A DNA stretch of 60,958 nucleotides from Mariaggregatimicrobium sp964498785 (lineage in GTDB: Bacteria > Zhuqueibacterota > Zhuqueibacteria > Thermofontimicrobiales > Thiofontviventaceae): the NCBI GenBank assembly GCA_964498785.1, contig CAZCJL010000030.1, positions 1 through 60,958 on the forward strand, written 5' to 3'. Positions 25,572 to 34,087 of the stretch are shown here, piece after piece (positions within the stretch are counted from its first letter, which is position 1; each line of letters starts with the position of its first letter). A program made the position numbers and the translations under genes. The notes under the pieces were generated by a model. The model was given only the letters and a program-made list of their open reading frames with translations, ran no database searches and was not told where the DNA came from.

Positions 25572-26285
25572 TTACAGCCCCATAATCAAACCGGTCATGA
25601 TTTTAAAATCACTGGATCGCTGCGTGCCATCCAATTTGCCGGATTTTATCTGGTTGATCAATCCAATTGTATATTTAGTGACAACGGATAAATGAACTCT
25701 GCTACTAAACGGATACGACACACCCAGTCCCACATCTATTCCCAAGTTGTATTTTGACAGGTTTCCCTTTATGTCATATTTTAATTTTTCAAATTCAGGA
25801 GCATCATATTCAGATTTAAATTTTTCACTGGCAGATAACAGGAATCCCAGGTTCGGACCGGCGAGAACAAATGTATTGAAAAATTTGGTTTGATGCGATG
25901 CTTTCATGTGTAATGGCAGTTCGATGTAACGCAAATCCTGCACAAACCAGAATTTTCCCAGCTCTGTGCCCTGTTCGTCGGTTCCCACCATTTTGGTGGT
26001 GCTTCCACCAGCCTGACTATAAAAAAGTCCGGTTTCCACTGATAAAAAATCCGAAACAGAAATTTCTACAGAGCCGCCAGCTAACAATCCATTTTTATGA
26101 TGATTATAGGGACCGAACGTAAAAACCGGCAGGCTATTTTCAGGCGCCAATCCGGTATTTGAAAATCCGGCCCATACACCGATGAGGTATTTACCCGGAT
26201 TATTATTATTGTTTACCGAGCCAGCAGCAAATAACTGAGCTCCTAAAAGCACAATGAACCCACAAAGGAAAATTGCTTTTTTCAT
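25572..26285 (-). CDS. Outer-membrane beta-barrel protein (PorT-like)
   Basis: GAGGAG precedes the ATG. A signal peptide (residues 1-21, MKKAIFLCGFIVLLGAQLFAAG) is followed by alternating amphipathic strands (KYLIGVWAGFSN; GGSVEISVSDFLSVETGLFYSQAGG; YIELPLHMKAS; FVLAGPNLGFLLSAS; LGIDVGLGVSYPFSSRVHLSVVTKYTIGL), ending in GLIMGL. This is the pattern of the small 8- to 10-strand outer-membrane proteins of the PorT/OMP_b-brl_2 type in FCB bacteria. It is probably an outer-membrane structural or accessory protein. The stop lies 10 bp from repeat copy B. Confidence 0.75.
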   Translation of the reverse strand: MKKAIFLCGFIVLLGAQLFAAGSVNNNNNPGKYLIGVWAGFSNTGLAPENSLPVFTFGPYNHHKNGLLAGGSVEISVSDFLSVETGLFYSQAGGSTTKMVGTDEQGTELGKFWFVQDLRYIELPLHMKASHQTKFFNTFVLAGPNLGFLLSASEKFKSEYDAPEFEKLKYDIKGNLSKYNLGIDVGLGVSYPFSSRVHLSVVTKYTIGLINQIKSGKLDGTQRSSDFKIMTGLIMGL

Positions 26286-26979
26286 ACTAAAATCTCCTCT
26301 TGAATAATATTAGTGATTTATTGTTGGAAATAAGCTACCAGAGCCAATCCATTTTCAGGGGGATCTCTGATCATTGGACATAATCAAAAGATAATGAAAT
26401 ATTTTATGGATTATGGTAGCAATTTTTTATATGGGTGGGTTCCTCGAATGTTTTTATTTGATCTATCAATTAATTGACTGTCGGAATATGATCCGGGTTC
26501 CGTTCTCTTTTCTAAAAACGATCGAATTGGATATTGCTTTTTAAGAATCATATTTATATATTACAACACGTAAACATAATCATCATTGAAATTTGGAGTG
26601 TATTACACCTGTGCGCCTCAGGAGCATTTATGCAATGCCGAAGAGTGAAATCCATAAAGGGATTTCACTCCGGCGAATAGACTTTAGGGAATTTAAGAAT
26701 CACCGGATTTTAAAAAGGAGATCATAATGCTAAAAAAATATTTCTTTTTTTGTTGAAAAAAGAAAATGGAAATTGGCATAAAAAATGGTCTGGCTGCAGT
26801 TGGATTGAATGATAACATTTCTCTAAAAGGATAAATTAATTTTTACATAGAGAATGCGGATGTCACAGATCACAACGATGATTTTTTAGCGACAATTCTA
26901 TTTTAAAAAAACCGTGATGATCAGCGTAATGCGTGTCATCCGTGCGCTATCAACTCGTCAATAATAATGAGGTTTAAGC
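26286..26979. other. 694-bp non-coding region
   Basis: No convincing gene. It contains a hairpin at 26643-26670 and, at 26727, an ATG behind AAGGAGATCATA that reads only nine codons (ending TGT TGA), which may be the start of a lost gene. The last 100 bp before the next gene contain short imperfect repeats. Base composition is AT-rich. Confidence 0.5.
26643..26670. repeat. 11-bp perfect hairpin
   Basis: GAGTGAAATCC and GGATTTCACTC pair around ATAAAG; CCG and CGG extend the pairing after a small internal gap. It resembles other REP-like hairpins in the window in size and setting. Confidence 0.5.
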
Positions 26980-28260
26980 ATGGCACATCACACACTCAAA
27001 TCATCCTGTTCTCAACTCATCGACAGGCTCAATCGGTTTCCACAGGGAGTGGCGCCGTCGGAGACGTTGAATAAAATTTTGAAAATCCTGTTCAGCGAGA
27101 AAGAGGCCGAGTTAGTTACCCTGCTACCGATCAAACCGTTTACCGCGAAAAAAGCCAGTCGCATCTGGAAGATGGATCTCGCCAGCACCCAAAATGTGCT
27201 GGACGAGTTAGCGAGCCGGGCGCTGCTGGTGGACATCGACCGGGACGGGACATCGGAATATGTGCTGCCGCCGCCAATGGCCGGTTTTTTCGAATTTTCG
27301 ATGATGCGCATCAGAAGCGATATTGACCAGAAACTGCTGGGAGAATTGTTCTTTCAATACATGAATGTGGAAGAAGATTTCATCAAAAGACTGTTCTGCG
27401 ATGGCGAGACGCAGCTTGGTCGGGTTTTCGTGCATGAACCGGTGCTGAGCAACGAAAACGCGCTGCACGTGCTGGATTATGAACGTGCATCCGAGATCAT
27501 CAAGACCTCGAAATACATGGCAGTCGGCGTTTGCTACTGCCGGCATAAAATGCAGCATGTTGGCAGAGAATGCGACGCGCCAATGGAAATTTGTATGACC
27601 TTCGGCAATTGCGCCGCGTCGTTGAGCAAATACGGGCACGCCCGTCTCGTGGATAAATCGGAGGGACTCGATTTGCTGCAGCAGGCTTATGATAATAATT
27701 TGGTACAATTCGGCGAGAACGTGCGCGAGGGCGTCAGCTTTATTTGTAACTGCTGCGGCTGTTGCTGCGAGGCAATGATTGCGGCTCAGCGTTTCGCCGT
27801 GCTGAATCCAATTCATACAACGAATTTTATTCCAAAAATCGATACGGAAACCTGCACCGGTTGCGGTAAATGCGTGGATGTATGTCCGGTATTTGCCATG
27901 AGTCTGGTATCAGCAAACGATCCGCAGAAACAAAAACGAAAACAGGCACAGCTCAATGCGGAACTGTGCCTCGGCTGCGGCTTATGTGCGCGAGTATGTG
28001 ACAAAAAGAGTATACAGCTAAAATCCCGGGAGCAACGCGTCATCACGCCGCTGGATGGCGCACACCGCGCAGTGGTGATGGCAATCGAGCGGGGAATGTT
28101 GCAGCATTTAATTTTCGATAACCGGGTACTGTGGAGCCATAGGGCGCTGGCAGCGCTGCTGGGTGTTATTTTAAAACTACCGCCGGTGAAACAAATCATG
28201 GCAAGCCGGCAAATGAAATCCAGGTATTTGGAATCGATGATTAAAAAATATTATTTTTAG
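26980..28260 (+). CDS. 4Fe-4S ferredoxin-type Cys-rich protein
   Basis: GAGG lies 9 nt before the ATG. The first 130 residues look like a winged-helix-like region (KASRIWKMDLASTQNVLDELASRALLVDIDRDG). The middle has several clustered cysteines (VGVCYCRHKM, ECDAPMEICMTFGNC, then CNCCGCCCEAM near residue 255). A classical two-cluster ferredoxin follows: CTGCGKCVDVCP near 290 and CLGCGLCARVCDKKSI near 330. The protein has 426 residues and no signal peptide. It probably handles electrons in the cytoplasm and may bind a third cluster in the CNCCGCCC region. I know similar proteins as uncharacterised 4Fe-4S proteins; the partner enzyme is not identified here. Confidence 0.8.
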   Translation: MAHHTLKSSCSQLIDRLNRFPQGVAPSETLNKILKILFSEKEAELVTLLPIKPFTAKKASRIWKMDLASTQNVLDELASRALLVDIDRDGTSEYVLPPPMAGFFEFSMMRIRSDIDQKLLGELFFQYMNVEEDFIKRLFCDGETQLGRVFVHEPVLSNENALHVLDYERASEIIKTSKYMAVGVCYCRHKMQHVGRECDAPMEICMTFGNCAASLSKYGHARLVDKSEGLDLLQQAYDNNLVQFGENVREGVSFICNCCGCCCEAMIAAQRFAVLNPIHTTNFIPKIDTETCTGCGKCVDVCPVFAMSLVSANDPQKQKRKQAQLNAELCLGCGLCARVCDKKSIQLKSREQRVITPLDGAHRAVVMAIERGMLQHLIFDNRVLWSHRALAALLGVILKLPPVKQIMASRQMKSRYLESMIKKYYF

Positions 28261-28385
28261 TACCTGACAGCTTAAATTTTGCACTTTTTTGGAAAAATAT
28301 TTTTCTGATCGATTTTATGAGTTTTTTTATTTTTAATTTTTCATTATTAATTTTTAATTGCAGCTTGTCTGCGTTGGGATTTACT

Positions 28386-29516
28386 ATGATAAAAAAAATA
28401 AACATTCTTTCTTTTTTATTACTTATGAATGCAACGCTGTTCGCCGCCGACATCCGAATTGATTTCACGTCGAAACTGGGGCTCAGTTCCGGGTCTCAAT
28501 TCGCACAATTATTCGTTCCGGATTATTACGAACCGCCGGCAGACGGGAAATTTATGCTGGTGTTTCATTTCCATTCTGCCACCTGGGCTGCAGAAGATGA
28601 AATCACAAAATCAGGCATGAACGCCGTGCTGTTCAATATTCATCTGGGCGCGCTGTCGAGTCCTTATCAAAACTATTTTCAGGATCAATCGAAATTCAAA
28701 TCAATCCTGGATGAAATTCTCGATGTTTTACAAAATAATACCATCATCCGAAATCCGACAATTGAAACGCTCATTCTGACATCGTTCAGCGCGGGATATG
28801 CTGGGGTGCGTGAAATTCTGAAAGTCGAGAATTATTATCAACAAATCGACGCGCTAAATCTGGCAGACGGACTTCATTCCAGTTCATATCATGCCAGCCG
28901 GGATCGGCAGATGCAGGATTTCGTGCGTTTTGCCAAAGATGTCAGAGATGGAAAGAAAATCATGTTGATTACGCATTCCAGCATCCCAACCAGCGGCTAT
29001 AAAAGCACCACCGAGACTGCTGATTATCTCATACAAAAAATTGGCGCCACAAAAACACCGGCGTCGGTACAGGACGAAATCGGCCTACAAACATCTGCCT
29101 GTGATACCGGACATTTTCATTTACGGGGATACGCCGGCGAGACAGCAGAGGATCATTTAAAACACCTGTATGCAATGCACCTGCTGTTGACGCAGGCAAT
29201 GGGTATTTTGCAGCCGACTTCTGTGGGCAGATTAAATCAATCCGCAGAACAACCGGACGCGTTTGGGCTTGCGAATTACCCTAATCCATTTAATGCGACT
29301 ACGAATATTTCCTGGCGCCAGCCGCGGTATTCATCTATCCAAATAACGATTTATGATATTAACGGTCAACTGGTGGAGACATTGTGCGACGAACAAATCG
29401 AGGCAGGGCGTCATTTTTTAACATGGAACGCGCAGCCCTATCATTCCGAGCTGTACACATTAATTTTGAAAGCAGATGACTATACTGAGTCGCGAAAATG
29501 TTTGTTGTTAAAATAA
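28386..29516 (+). CDS. T9SS-exported alpha/beta-hydrolase-like protein
   Basis: The ATG at 28386 is preferred over an in-frame ATG at 28317 because it begins a signal peptide (MIKKINILSFLLLMNATLFAAD). The 376-residue protein has an alpha/beta-hydrolase-like core: strand FMLVFHFHSATW, the nucleophile-elbow-like LTSFSAGYAG (Ser-x-Ser-x-Gly rather than Gly-x-Ser-x-Gly), ALNLADGLHSS where the acid may lie, and CDTGHFHLRGY, a plausible catalytic His. The end is a type A sorting domain (ANYPNPFNATTNISWRQP to the terminal LK). An exported esterase or deacetylase is possible; no substrate is shown. It is followed by an imperfect inverted repeat (29534-29595) before the dehydrogenase gene. Confidence 0.7.
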   Translation: MIKKINILSFLLLMNATLFAADIRIDFTSKLGLSSGSQFAQLFVPDYYEPPADGKFMLVFHFHSATWAAEDEITKSGMNAVLFNIHLGALSSPYQNYFQDQSKFKSILDEILDVLQNNTIIRNPTIETLILTSFSAGYAGVREILKVENYYQQIDALNLADGLHSSSYHASRDRQMQDFVRFAKDVRDGKKIMLITHSSIPTSGYKSTTETADYLIQKIGATKTPASVQDEIGLQTSACDTGHFHLRGYAGETAEDHLKHLYAMHLLLTQAMGILQPTSVGRLNQSAEQPDAFGLANYPNPFNATTNISWRQPRYSSIQITIYDINGQLVETLCDEQIEAGRHFLTWNAQPYHSELYTLILKADDYTESRKCLLLK

Positions 29517-29533
29517 TAAAATTAGACAGGATA

Positions 29534-29595
29534 ACAAGATACACAGGATTATTATAAAAAAGATTAAAAATAATCTTTGATCCTGTTAATCTTGT
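29534..29595. repeat. Imperfect inverted repeat between two genes
   Basis: ACAAGATACACAGGAT at 29534 pairs with GATCCTGTTAATCTTGT ending at 29595, with small gaps. This CAGGAT/ATCCTG type of palindrome is often dispersed in environmental genomes. It could end the upstream transcript. Confidence 0.5.
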
Positions 29596-29622
29596 AATTC
29601 TCTTTAAAAATCGGAGAAAACC

Positions 29623-30675
29623 ATGAAAGCAGCAGTACTCGCACAATACGGAAAAATCGAATGGAAAAATGTCCCGACACCATCGATTTCGGATACAGAG
29701 GTGCTCGTCCGTGTAAAATACGCCAGTATTTGCGGCAGCGACCAGCATGTGTTCAAGGGAGAATTTCACCCGCGGACATCGGTGCCGATGATCCAGGGAC
29801 ATGAATTTGGCGGTGTGATTGCAAAATGCGGAAAAGATATTGCGGATTTTCACGTCGGAGACCGGGTGACCGTGGATCCCATTTTCTGGTGTGGCAAATG
29901 CACGGCATGCAAGATCGGTCATTACCCTGCCTGCCGCTCGCTGAAACTGTTGGGTATCGATGTCGATGGTGGCTTTGCCGAATTTGTGGTTGCCAAAAAG
30001 TTTATGTTAAACAAGGTTCCTCCGGCGATTTCGGACAAACAAGCGGCGCTTGTGGAAGTACTTGCTATCGGATTTCATGCCTGCAAACGGGCAAATGTTC
30101 GAAAGGATGACAGTATCGCGATTTACGGAGCCGGGAAAGTCGGGCAATGCATTTTACAGGCAGTGCGCACAAAAACATCCAACCCGGTTTTCATAATTGA
30201 TATTCTTGACACGCGCCTGCAACTGGCACAGCAGGCGTATCCCGACATCATAACGATAAATGCGAGGAACGTTGACCCGGTCAGCGTAATCAATGAGCAC
30301 ACAAACGGACGGGGCGTGGATATCGCGTTTGAGGCCGTGGGACACGCCGTCGTAGTTCCCGAACGGTTGCATCCGGTACGATCATGCATTCAGACCATTC
30401 GTCCGGTGGGGACTGTGTGCGTGTTGGGATTATCCGACACCGAAGCGCCGCTGATCATGAAAGAGCTGATTTTTAAAGAAGCAAAAATCATCTCATCGCG
30501 AGTTACGCATGGCGAGTTTTCCGAAACATTGCATCATCTGGAACACGGGCACCTGAAACCAGATGCGCTGATTTCCAAAATCATGCATGTCAGCGAAGCG
30601 CAACATGGGTTCGAGATTCTGGAACAGGAGCCGGAAAATTATTTAAAAATTCTGCTCCGTGTTAGCAAAGGATGA
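29623..30675 (+). CDS. Zinc-dependent alcohol dehydrogenase (MDR family)
   Basis: CGGAGA precedes the ATG. The 350-residue protein has the MDR layout: Cys in ASICGSDQH and His-Glu in GHEFGG (catalytic zinc), the four-Cys structural-zinc loop (CGKCTACKIGHYPAC), and a Rossmann domain beginning IAIYGAGKVGQCILQA. The acidic strand end IIDILD suggests NAD+ preference. It is closest in look to sorbitol/threonine dehydrogenase-type enzymes (KNVPTPSISDTEVLVRVKYASICGSD). The expected reaction is oxidation of a secondary alcohol or polyol in the cytoplasm; the exact substrate is not determined. There is no operon partner on the 3' side. Confidence 0.85.
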   Translation: MKAAVLAQYGKIEWKNVPTPSISDTEVLVRVKYASICGSDQHVFKGEFHPRTSVPMIQGHEFGGVIAKCGKDIADFHVGDRVTVDPIFWCGKCTACKIGHYPACRSLKLLGIDVDGGFAEFVVAKKFMLNKVPPAISDKQAALVEVLAIGFHACKRANVRKDDSIAIYGAGKVGQCILQAVRTKTSNPVFIIDILDTRLQLAQQAYPDIITINARNVDPVSVINEHTNGRGVDIAFEAVGHAVVVPERLHPVRSCIQTIRPVGTVCVLGLSDTEAPLIMKELIFKEAKIISSRVTHGEFSETLHHLEHGHLKPDALISKIMHVSEAQHGFEILEQEPENYLKILLRVSKG

Positions 30676-31078
30676 CATGCTACTGTTGCACTAACATGCC
30701 TGTGTTGCACAAAAACATTTAACTGATGAACAAACGAATCGAATTTGCGTAAAAAATAGGCAGATGTTCTGCCGCAACAACCGAAAAGAATGATAGAGAT
30801 CATCGGGATGATAATTACGAAAACATCAAATAAGATGCACACTATTACAAATCAGATTATGATCTTTGTTTGCATTTCTGACAATGATACCAAGAGATCT
30901 TGCTACATAAATCGCCGCTAACTGTAAAGCGATTATTGAGGATACAAAAGTAAACTTATCGATTGAGATAGTCTTAAAAAGACTAAAAAAACTCACAATG
31001 ACACAACAAGACCTGGCTTTTTCGGATAATTTGAAATAACACATAAAATCGTATTAAAAATTCGGGAGTCATAATTTG
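30676..31078. other. 403-bp non-coding region
   Basis: No full gene. TGTTGCAC is repeated at short distance near the left end. An open stretch ending at TAA 31037-31039 reads ...LKRLKKLTMTQQDLAFSDN, which recalls the first helix of an XRE-type regulator but has no start or continuation; at most it is a gene remnant. Confidence 0.4.
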
Positions 31079-31693
31079 ATGATGGATAAACTTCAAAGAT
31101 CTGCCGAGATTGCGAAACGAATCACTTCTTTCTGTGAAAAATATTTAACAAATGAATTTTTACTCTATGCGTTGGAATTAGCTGAAATTTTACGCAGGAA
31201 ACGAAAGATTGACATCACCCGCGGGAAACCGGAAATATGGGCTGCATCGATCGTTTACGTTATCGCTCGGTTAAATTTTTTGTTTGATAAAGAATCTCCG
31301 GATAGCATCACACCTGATACGATCTGTGATTTTTTCGAAACGAAAAAATCGACCACCAGCAACAAAGCCACTGACATTGAAAAAGCTTGTAATATCAAAA
31401 TAGGAGATCCGCACTTAGGTAAACCGGAAATAACGGATATGCTCACTTATTACCAAACACCGGATGGATTAATGATTCCGAAAAATACTTTTAAGAATAA
31501 TGAGTTAGTCGTTGAACTTATGGATGAAGAAGAATCTAAACAATTTGAAAAGATGCTCCAAGAAAAACAACGCCAGGAACAGGAAAGAATATCTGCCGCG
31601 GCAGCTCGTAAGTTTGCGCTTCGGAAAGAACGGGACGCCCAAAAGCGGAAATTGAAGTTTAAAAATCAAATTGATTTGTTCGGTGATGAATGA
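31079..31693 (+). CDS. DUF6398 domain protein
   Basis: CGGGAG lies upstream; the ATG at 31079 is chosen over TTG 31076 and ATG 31082 and gives 204 residues. Residues about 10-100 match what I know of DUF6398: ITSFCEKYLTNEF, LRRKRKIDITRGKPEIWAASIVYVIARLNFLFD, ITPDTICDFFETKKSTTSNKATDIE. This part looks cyclin-like and helical, as in nucleic-acid-associated folds. The C-terminal 60 residues are a highly charged Glu/Lys/Arg coiled coil ending in QIDLFGDE. Function unknown; domain assignment is from memory. It stands alone on its strand. Confidence 0.7.
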   Translation: MMDKLQRSAEIAKRITSFCEKYLTNEFLLYALELAEILRRKRKIDITRGKPEIWAASIVYVIARLNFLFDKESPDSITPDTICDFFETKKSTTSNKATDIEKACNIKIGDPHLGKPEITDMLTYYQTPDGLMIPKNTFKNNELVVELMDEEESKQFEKMLQEKQRQEQERISAAAARKFALRKERDAQKRKLKFKNQIDLFGDE

Positions 31694-31952
31694 AACAGGC
31701 ATTGGTTTCTCTCTCCGGAATAACTTATGACATAAACCCGCCGCTGATGCAGAAGAAGACTTATACGAGATTTATAGATATATCGCTATCTATAATTAAG
31801 GAATAAAAAAGGAGTTTGTATTCACGAATAGAATTACGTTTTTATTTCTTTGCGCCTTAGCGTCTGGTATGGCTATTGAGAGTTTCATTCCGAACGCTGA
31901 TTCGTACAAGTCAACCGCTGCATCTGGAAATCCCTGTTGAATAGTTATCTCA
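31694..31952. other. Non-coding region of about 260 bp
   Basis: AT-rich; includes a short near-palindrome (ATAGATATATCGCTATCTAT near 31776) and an AAAAAAGGAG motif with no following open frame. The stretch next to the pseudogene may be its decayed 3' end. Confidence 0.35.
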
Positions 31953-32467
31953 TCATTCACGGTTATAATCTGCTAATGGATAACGCTTTTTTCTGCTGAT
32001 AACATCACCTTCGATAATGGCCGAATTTCCCGATGCATCTCCGATTATAATTTAACCGGTCATCAAACGTCCCAGATTGTATTGAGTTAGCATCTCAAGT
32101 GCCTGTTTTACTGTGGCGCACTTTTCTAATACAGCTTTCATCAGACTTCCATAAAAAGTCGGTTTGTCTTTAGAATGTAAAACCGGATTTGCCAGCGTTG
32201 CCAAACCGTCATAGAATAAACCCTGGTCATTCATTCCGCCCTGTTCTTCACCAAAATTAATTGATCTGTTTTTGTAAAACCAAAGAAGACGCATCCGAAT
32301 TTTCCATCTTTGGGTGAATAAAATTTCATTTGTGAATAGGGAGCAATAAAATCTTCATTATTAGCGGCAAGTGCAAGCGTGTCGTTCGAAAAGTAAATTA
32401 CAGCACAAGCATCGTTTTCAGAAATACATGAAAATAATAGAATCAAACAGAGGATAATCTTTTTCAT
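31953..32467 (-). pseudogene. Decayed Ntn-hydrolase (linear amide C-N hydrolase-like)
   Basis: Three fragments in transcription order make up one family-like sequence. Fragment 1 begins with a signal peptide at ATG 32467 (MKKIILCLILLFSCISENDA) and continues CAVIYFSNDTLALAANNED, where the Cys would be the N-terminal nucleophile after processing. A frameshift near 32250-32265 moves the reading frame to fragment 2 (INFGEEQGGMNDQGLFYDGLA). TAA 32052-32054 interrupts it, and the same frame goes on with GDASGNSAIIEGDVISRKK. Such proteins (C45/choloylglycine-hydrolase-like) cleave or transfer acyl groups. The frameshift plus internal stop show it is broken, or that the assembly has several errors here. 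Confidence 0.65.
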
Positions 32468-32677
32468 TAATAAGGGCACAGTTGACGAGCGCATGAACTG
32501 CTTTTTCAATTCGACTGGCAGGTTTGCATTACGCGAGATGACCACGTAATGAGTTTAGAGTCATGGCAGCTCACTGGCTTGTTACACTCAAAAAACAGAT
32601 TGGAACTTACACCCCACATCATGATCCGTCGACTAACGAAACATTATTCACTATTCCCTGTTTTGGAGACATCCTGT

Positions 32678-34078
32678 TTAATCGTCAGCTTTACGTCTTT
32701 CTGACAGCTCGTTTCCGATTGCTATCATTGTATTTTCATCTAATTTATATAGAAGCATTATACCGAGAGCAAGGAGGCCGAGCAATGCCGGGATCAGGCT
32801 AAAGAGTAATAACAATCCTTTCAGGCTTTCGATTGATTGTGCCTGATTCGCGACAAATCCAACCTGTGACATCAGGTTCAGGGCGACAAATGCGCCAAAT
32901 GCCCAGCCAAATTTCTGGGACATAGTGGACGCAGAAAAAATGAGACCGGTCGCCCGACGCCCGTGCTTCCATTCGCCATAGTCGGCAGTATCGGCGTACA
33001 TTGCCCAGAGCAAAACGCTTAGCGGTCCGCCGGTCATCGAGCCGACAATCTGGAGCAGAAAGATCAAACCGAGCTGTTCCGCGCTCAGAAAATAAAACCC
33101 AGCCGTACTGATGATGGCAATACTGATCAGGACTATAAAAGCCTTTTTTTTGCCAACTATTTTCGCGAACCAGCTCACCAGTAATACGCCAAGAAAAGAA
33201 GAAATTTGTCCGACTGTGTTGAAGGCGGATGCCAGCGCTTCAAAACCGTAAGAGCCGGTTTTCAAAAATGGTAGCGAAAGCTGCTGTGTACCGATAACAT
33301 ACTTAAAGTAATGCACGGTTACACTGCTGCGTACAGCAACGAACAGAATAAAAGTGATGGTGGTTGCGAGCAGAATGAGCCAGGGTTTATTGGTTACTAA
33401 CTCGTGCAGATCTTTTTTAACAGAAGATTGTTGATTCTTCGGCGGCTGCACCCGTTCTTTTGTACCGGTAAACGTTATTAAGAAGAAAATAATAGCCGCG
33501 ATACCATATACAACGAAAGATAATTGCCAACCGCTCGCAGGATCTCCTCTGCCAAGCGCTTTTGACATCGGCAGTAGCGTTGCGGAAACGATTATGCCTG
33601 CTGAAAAAGCAAACAGAAATTTAACAGAAGATATGGTGGTGCGTTCTGTGGAATCGGCAGAAATCACGCCGAGCAGCGCGGTGTAGGGAATATTAATTGC
33701 AGTATACAGCATCATGATCGCAATAAAAGTCACATACGCCCAGATGATTTTTCCGGTGAGCCCGAAATCAGGGACTGTAAACGTGAGAACGCCAATGACA
33801 GCAAATGGCACACACAACCATAACAAATAGGGTCGAAATTTTCCCCATCTGGTTTGCGTTCGATCGGCGATAATTCCCATTATCGGATCATTGACGCCAT
33901 CCCAGATGCGGCTGACGAGGAACATGGTGGCTGCTACGCCGGCAGGAAGCAGAAAGACGTCGGTGTAAAAATAAGTAAAATACAGCATAAAGGTCTGCCA
34001 GTAAAGCACAGAGGCAAGATCACCGAAGCCATAACTAATTTTTTCTTTGAATGAAAGCCTTTGAGTCTGTAAATTCAT
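32678..34078 (-). CDS. GPH-family sugar:cation symporter
   Basis: AAGGAGCGG precedes the ATG. The 466-residue protein has twelve hydrophobic segments and the hallmarks of the glycoside-pentoside-hexuronide (MelB/XylP-like) carriers: KISYGFGDLASVLYW at the N-terminus, SRIWDGVNDPIMGIIADRTQTRWGKFRPYLLW after TM2, NIPYTALLGVIS, and YADTADYGEWKHGRRATGLIFSAS in the second half. It imports a glycoside with H+ or Na+. As last gene of the mannan locus, 9 bp behind the DUF5060/GH5-like gene, it probably brings manno-oligosaccharides or mannobiose into the cytoplasm for the GH130 phosphorylase. The substrate is inferred from context. Confidence 0.85.
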   Translation of the reverse strand: MNLQTQRLSFKEKISYGFGDLASVLYWQTFMLYFTYFYTDVFLLPAGVAATMFLVSRIWDGVNDPIMGIIADRTQTRWGKFRPYLLWLCVPFAVIGVLTFTVPDFGLTGKIIWAYVTFIAIMMLYTAINIPYTALLGVISADSTERTTISSVKFLFAFSAGIIVSATLLPMSKALGRGDPASGWQLSFVVYGIAAIIFFLITFTGTKERVQPPKNQQSSVKKDLHELVTNKPWLILLATTITFILFVAVRSSVTVHYFKYVIGTQQLSLPFLKTGSYGFEALASAFNTVGQISSFLGVLLVSWFAKIVGKKKAFIVLISIAIISTAGFYFLSAEQLGLIFLLQIVGSMTGGPLSVLLWAMYADTADYGEWKHGRRATGLIFSASTMSQKFGWAFGAFVALNLMSQVGFVANQAQSIESLKGLLLLFSLIPALLGLLALGIMLLYKLDENTMIAIGNELSERRKADD

Positions 34079-34087
34079 ATCCGCTCC

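Noticed and set aside
26727..26756. ATG behind AAGGAGATCATA
   Set aside because: The frame ends after nine codons and no continuation in another frame was recognised; at most a remnant.
30961..31039. Fragment resembling the start of an XRE helix-turn-helix
   Set aside because: Only about 20 residues match by eye, with no start codon, no second helix and an immediate stop.
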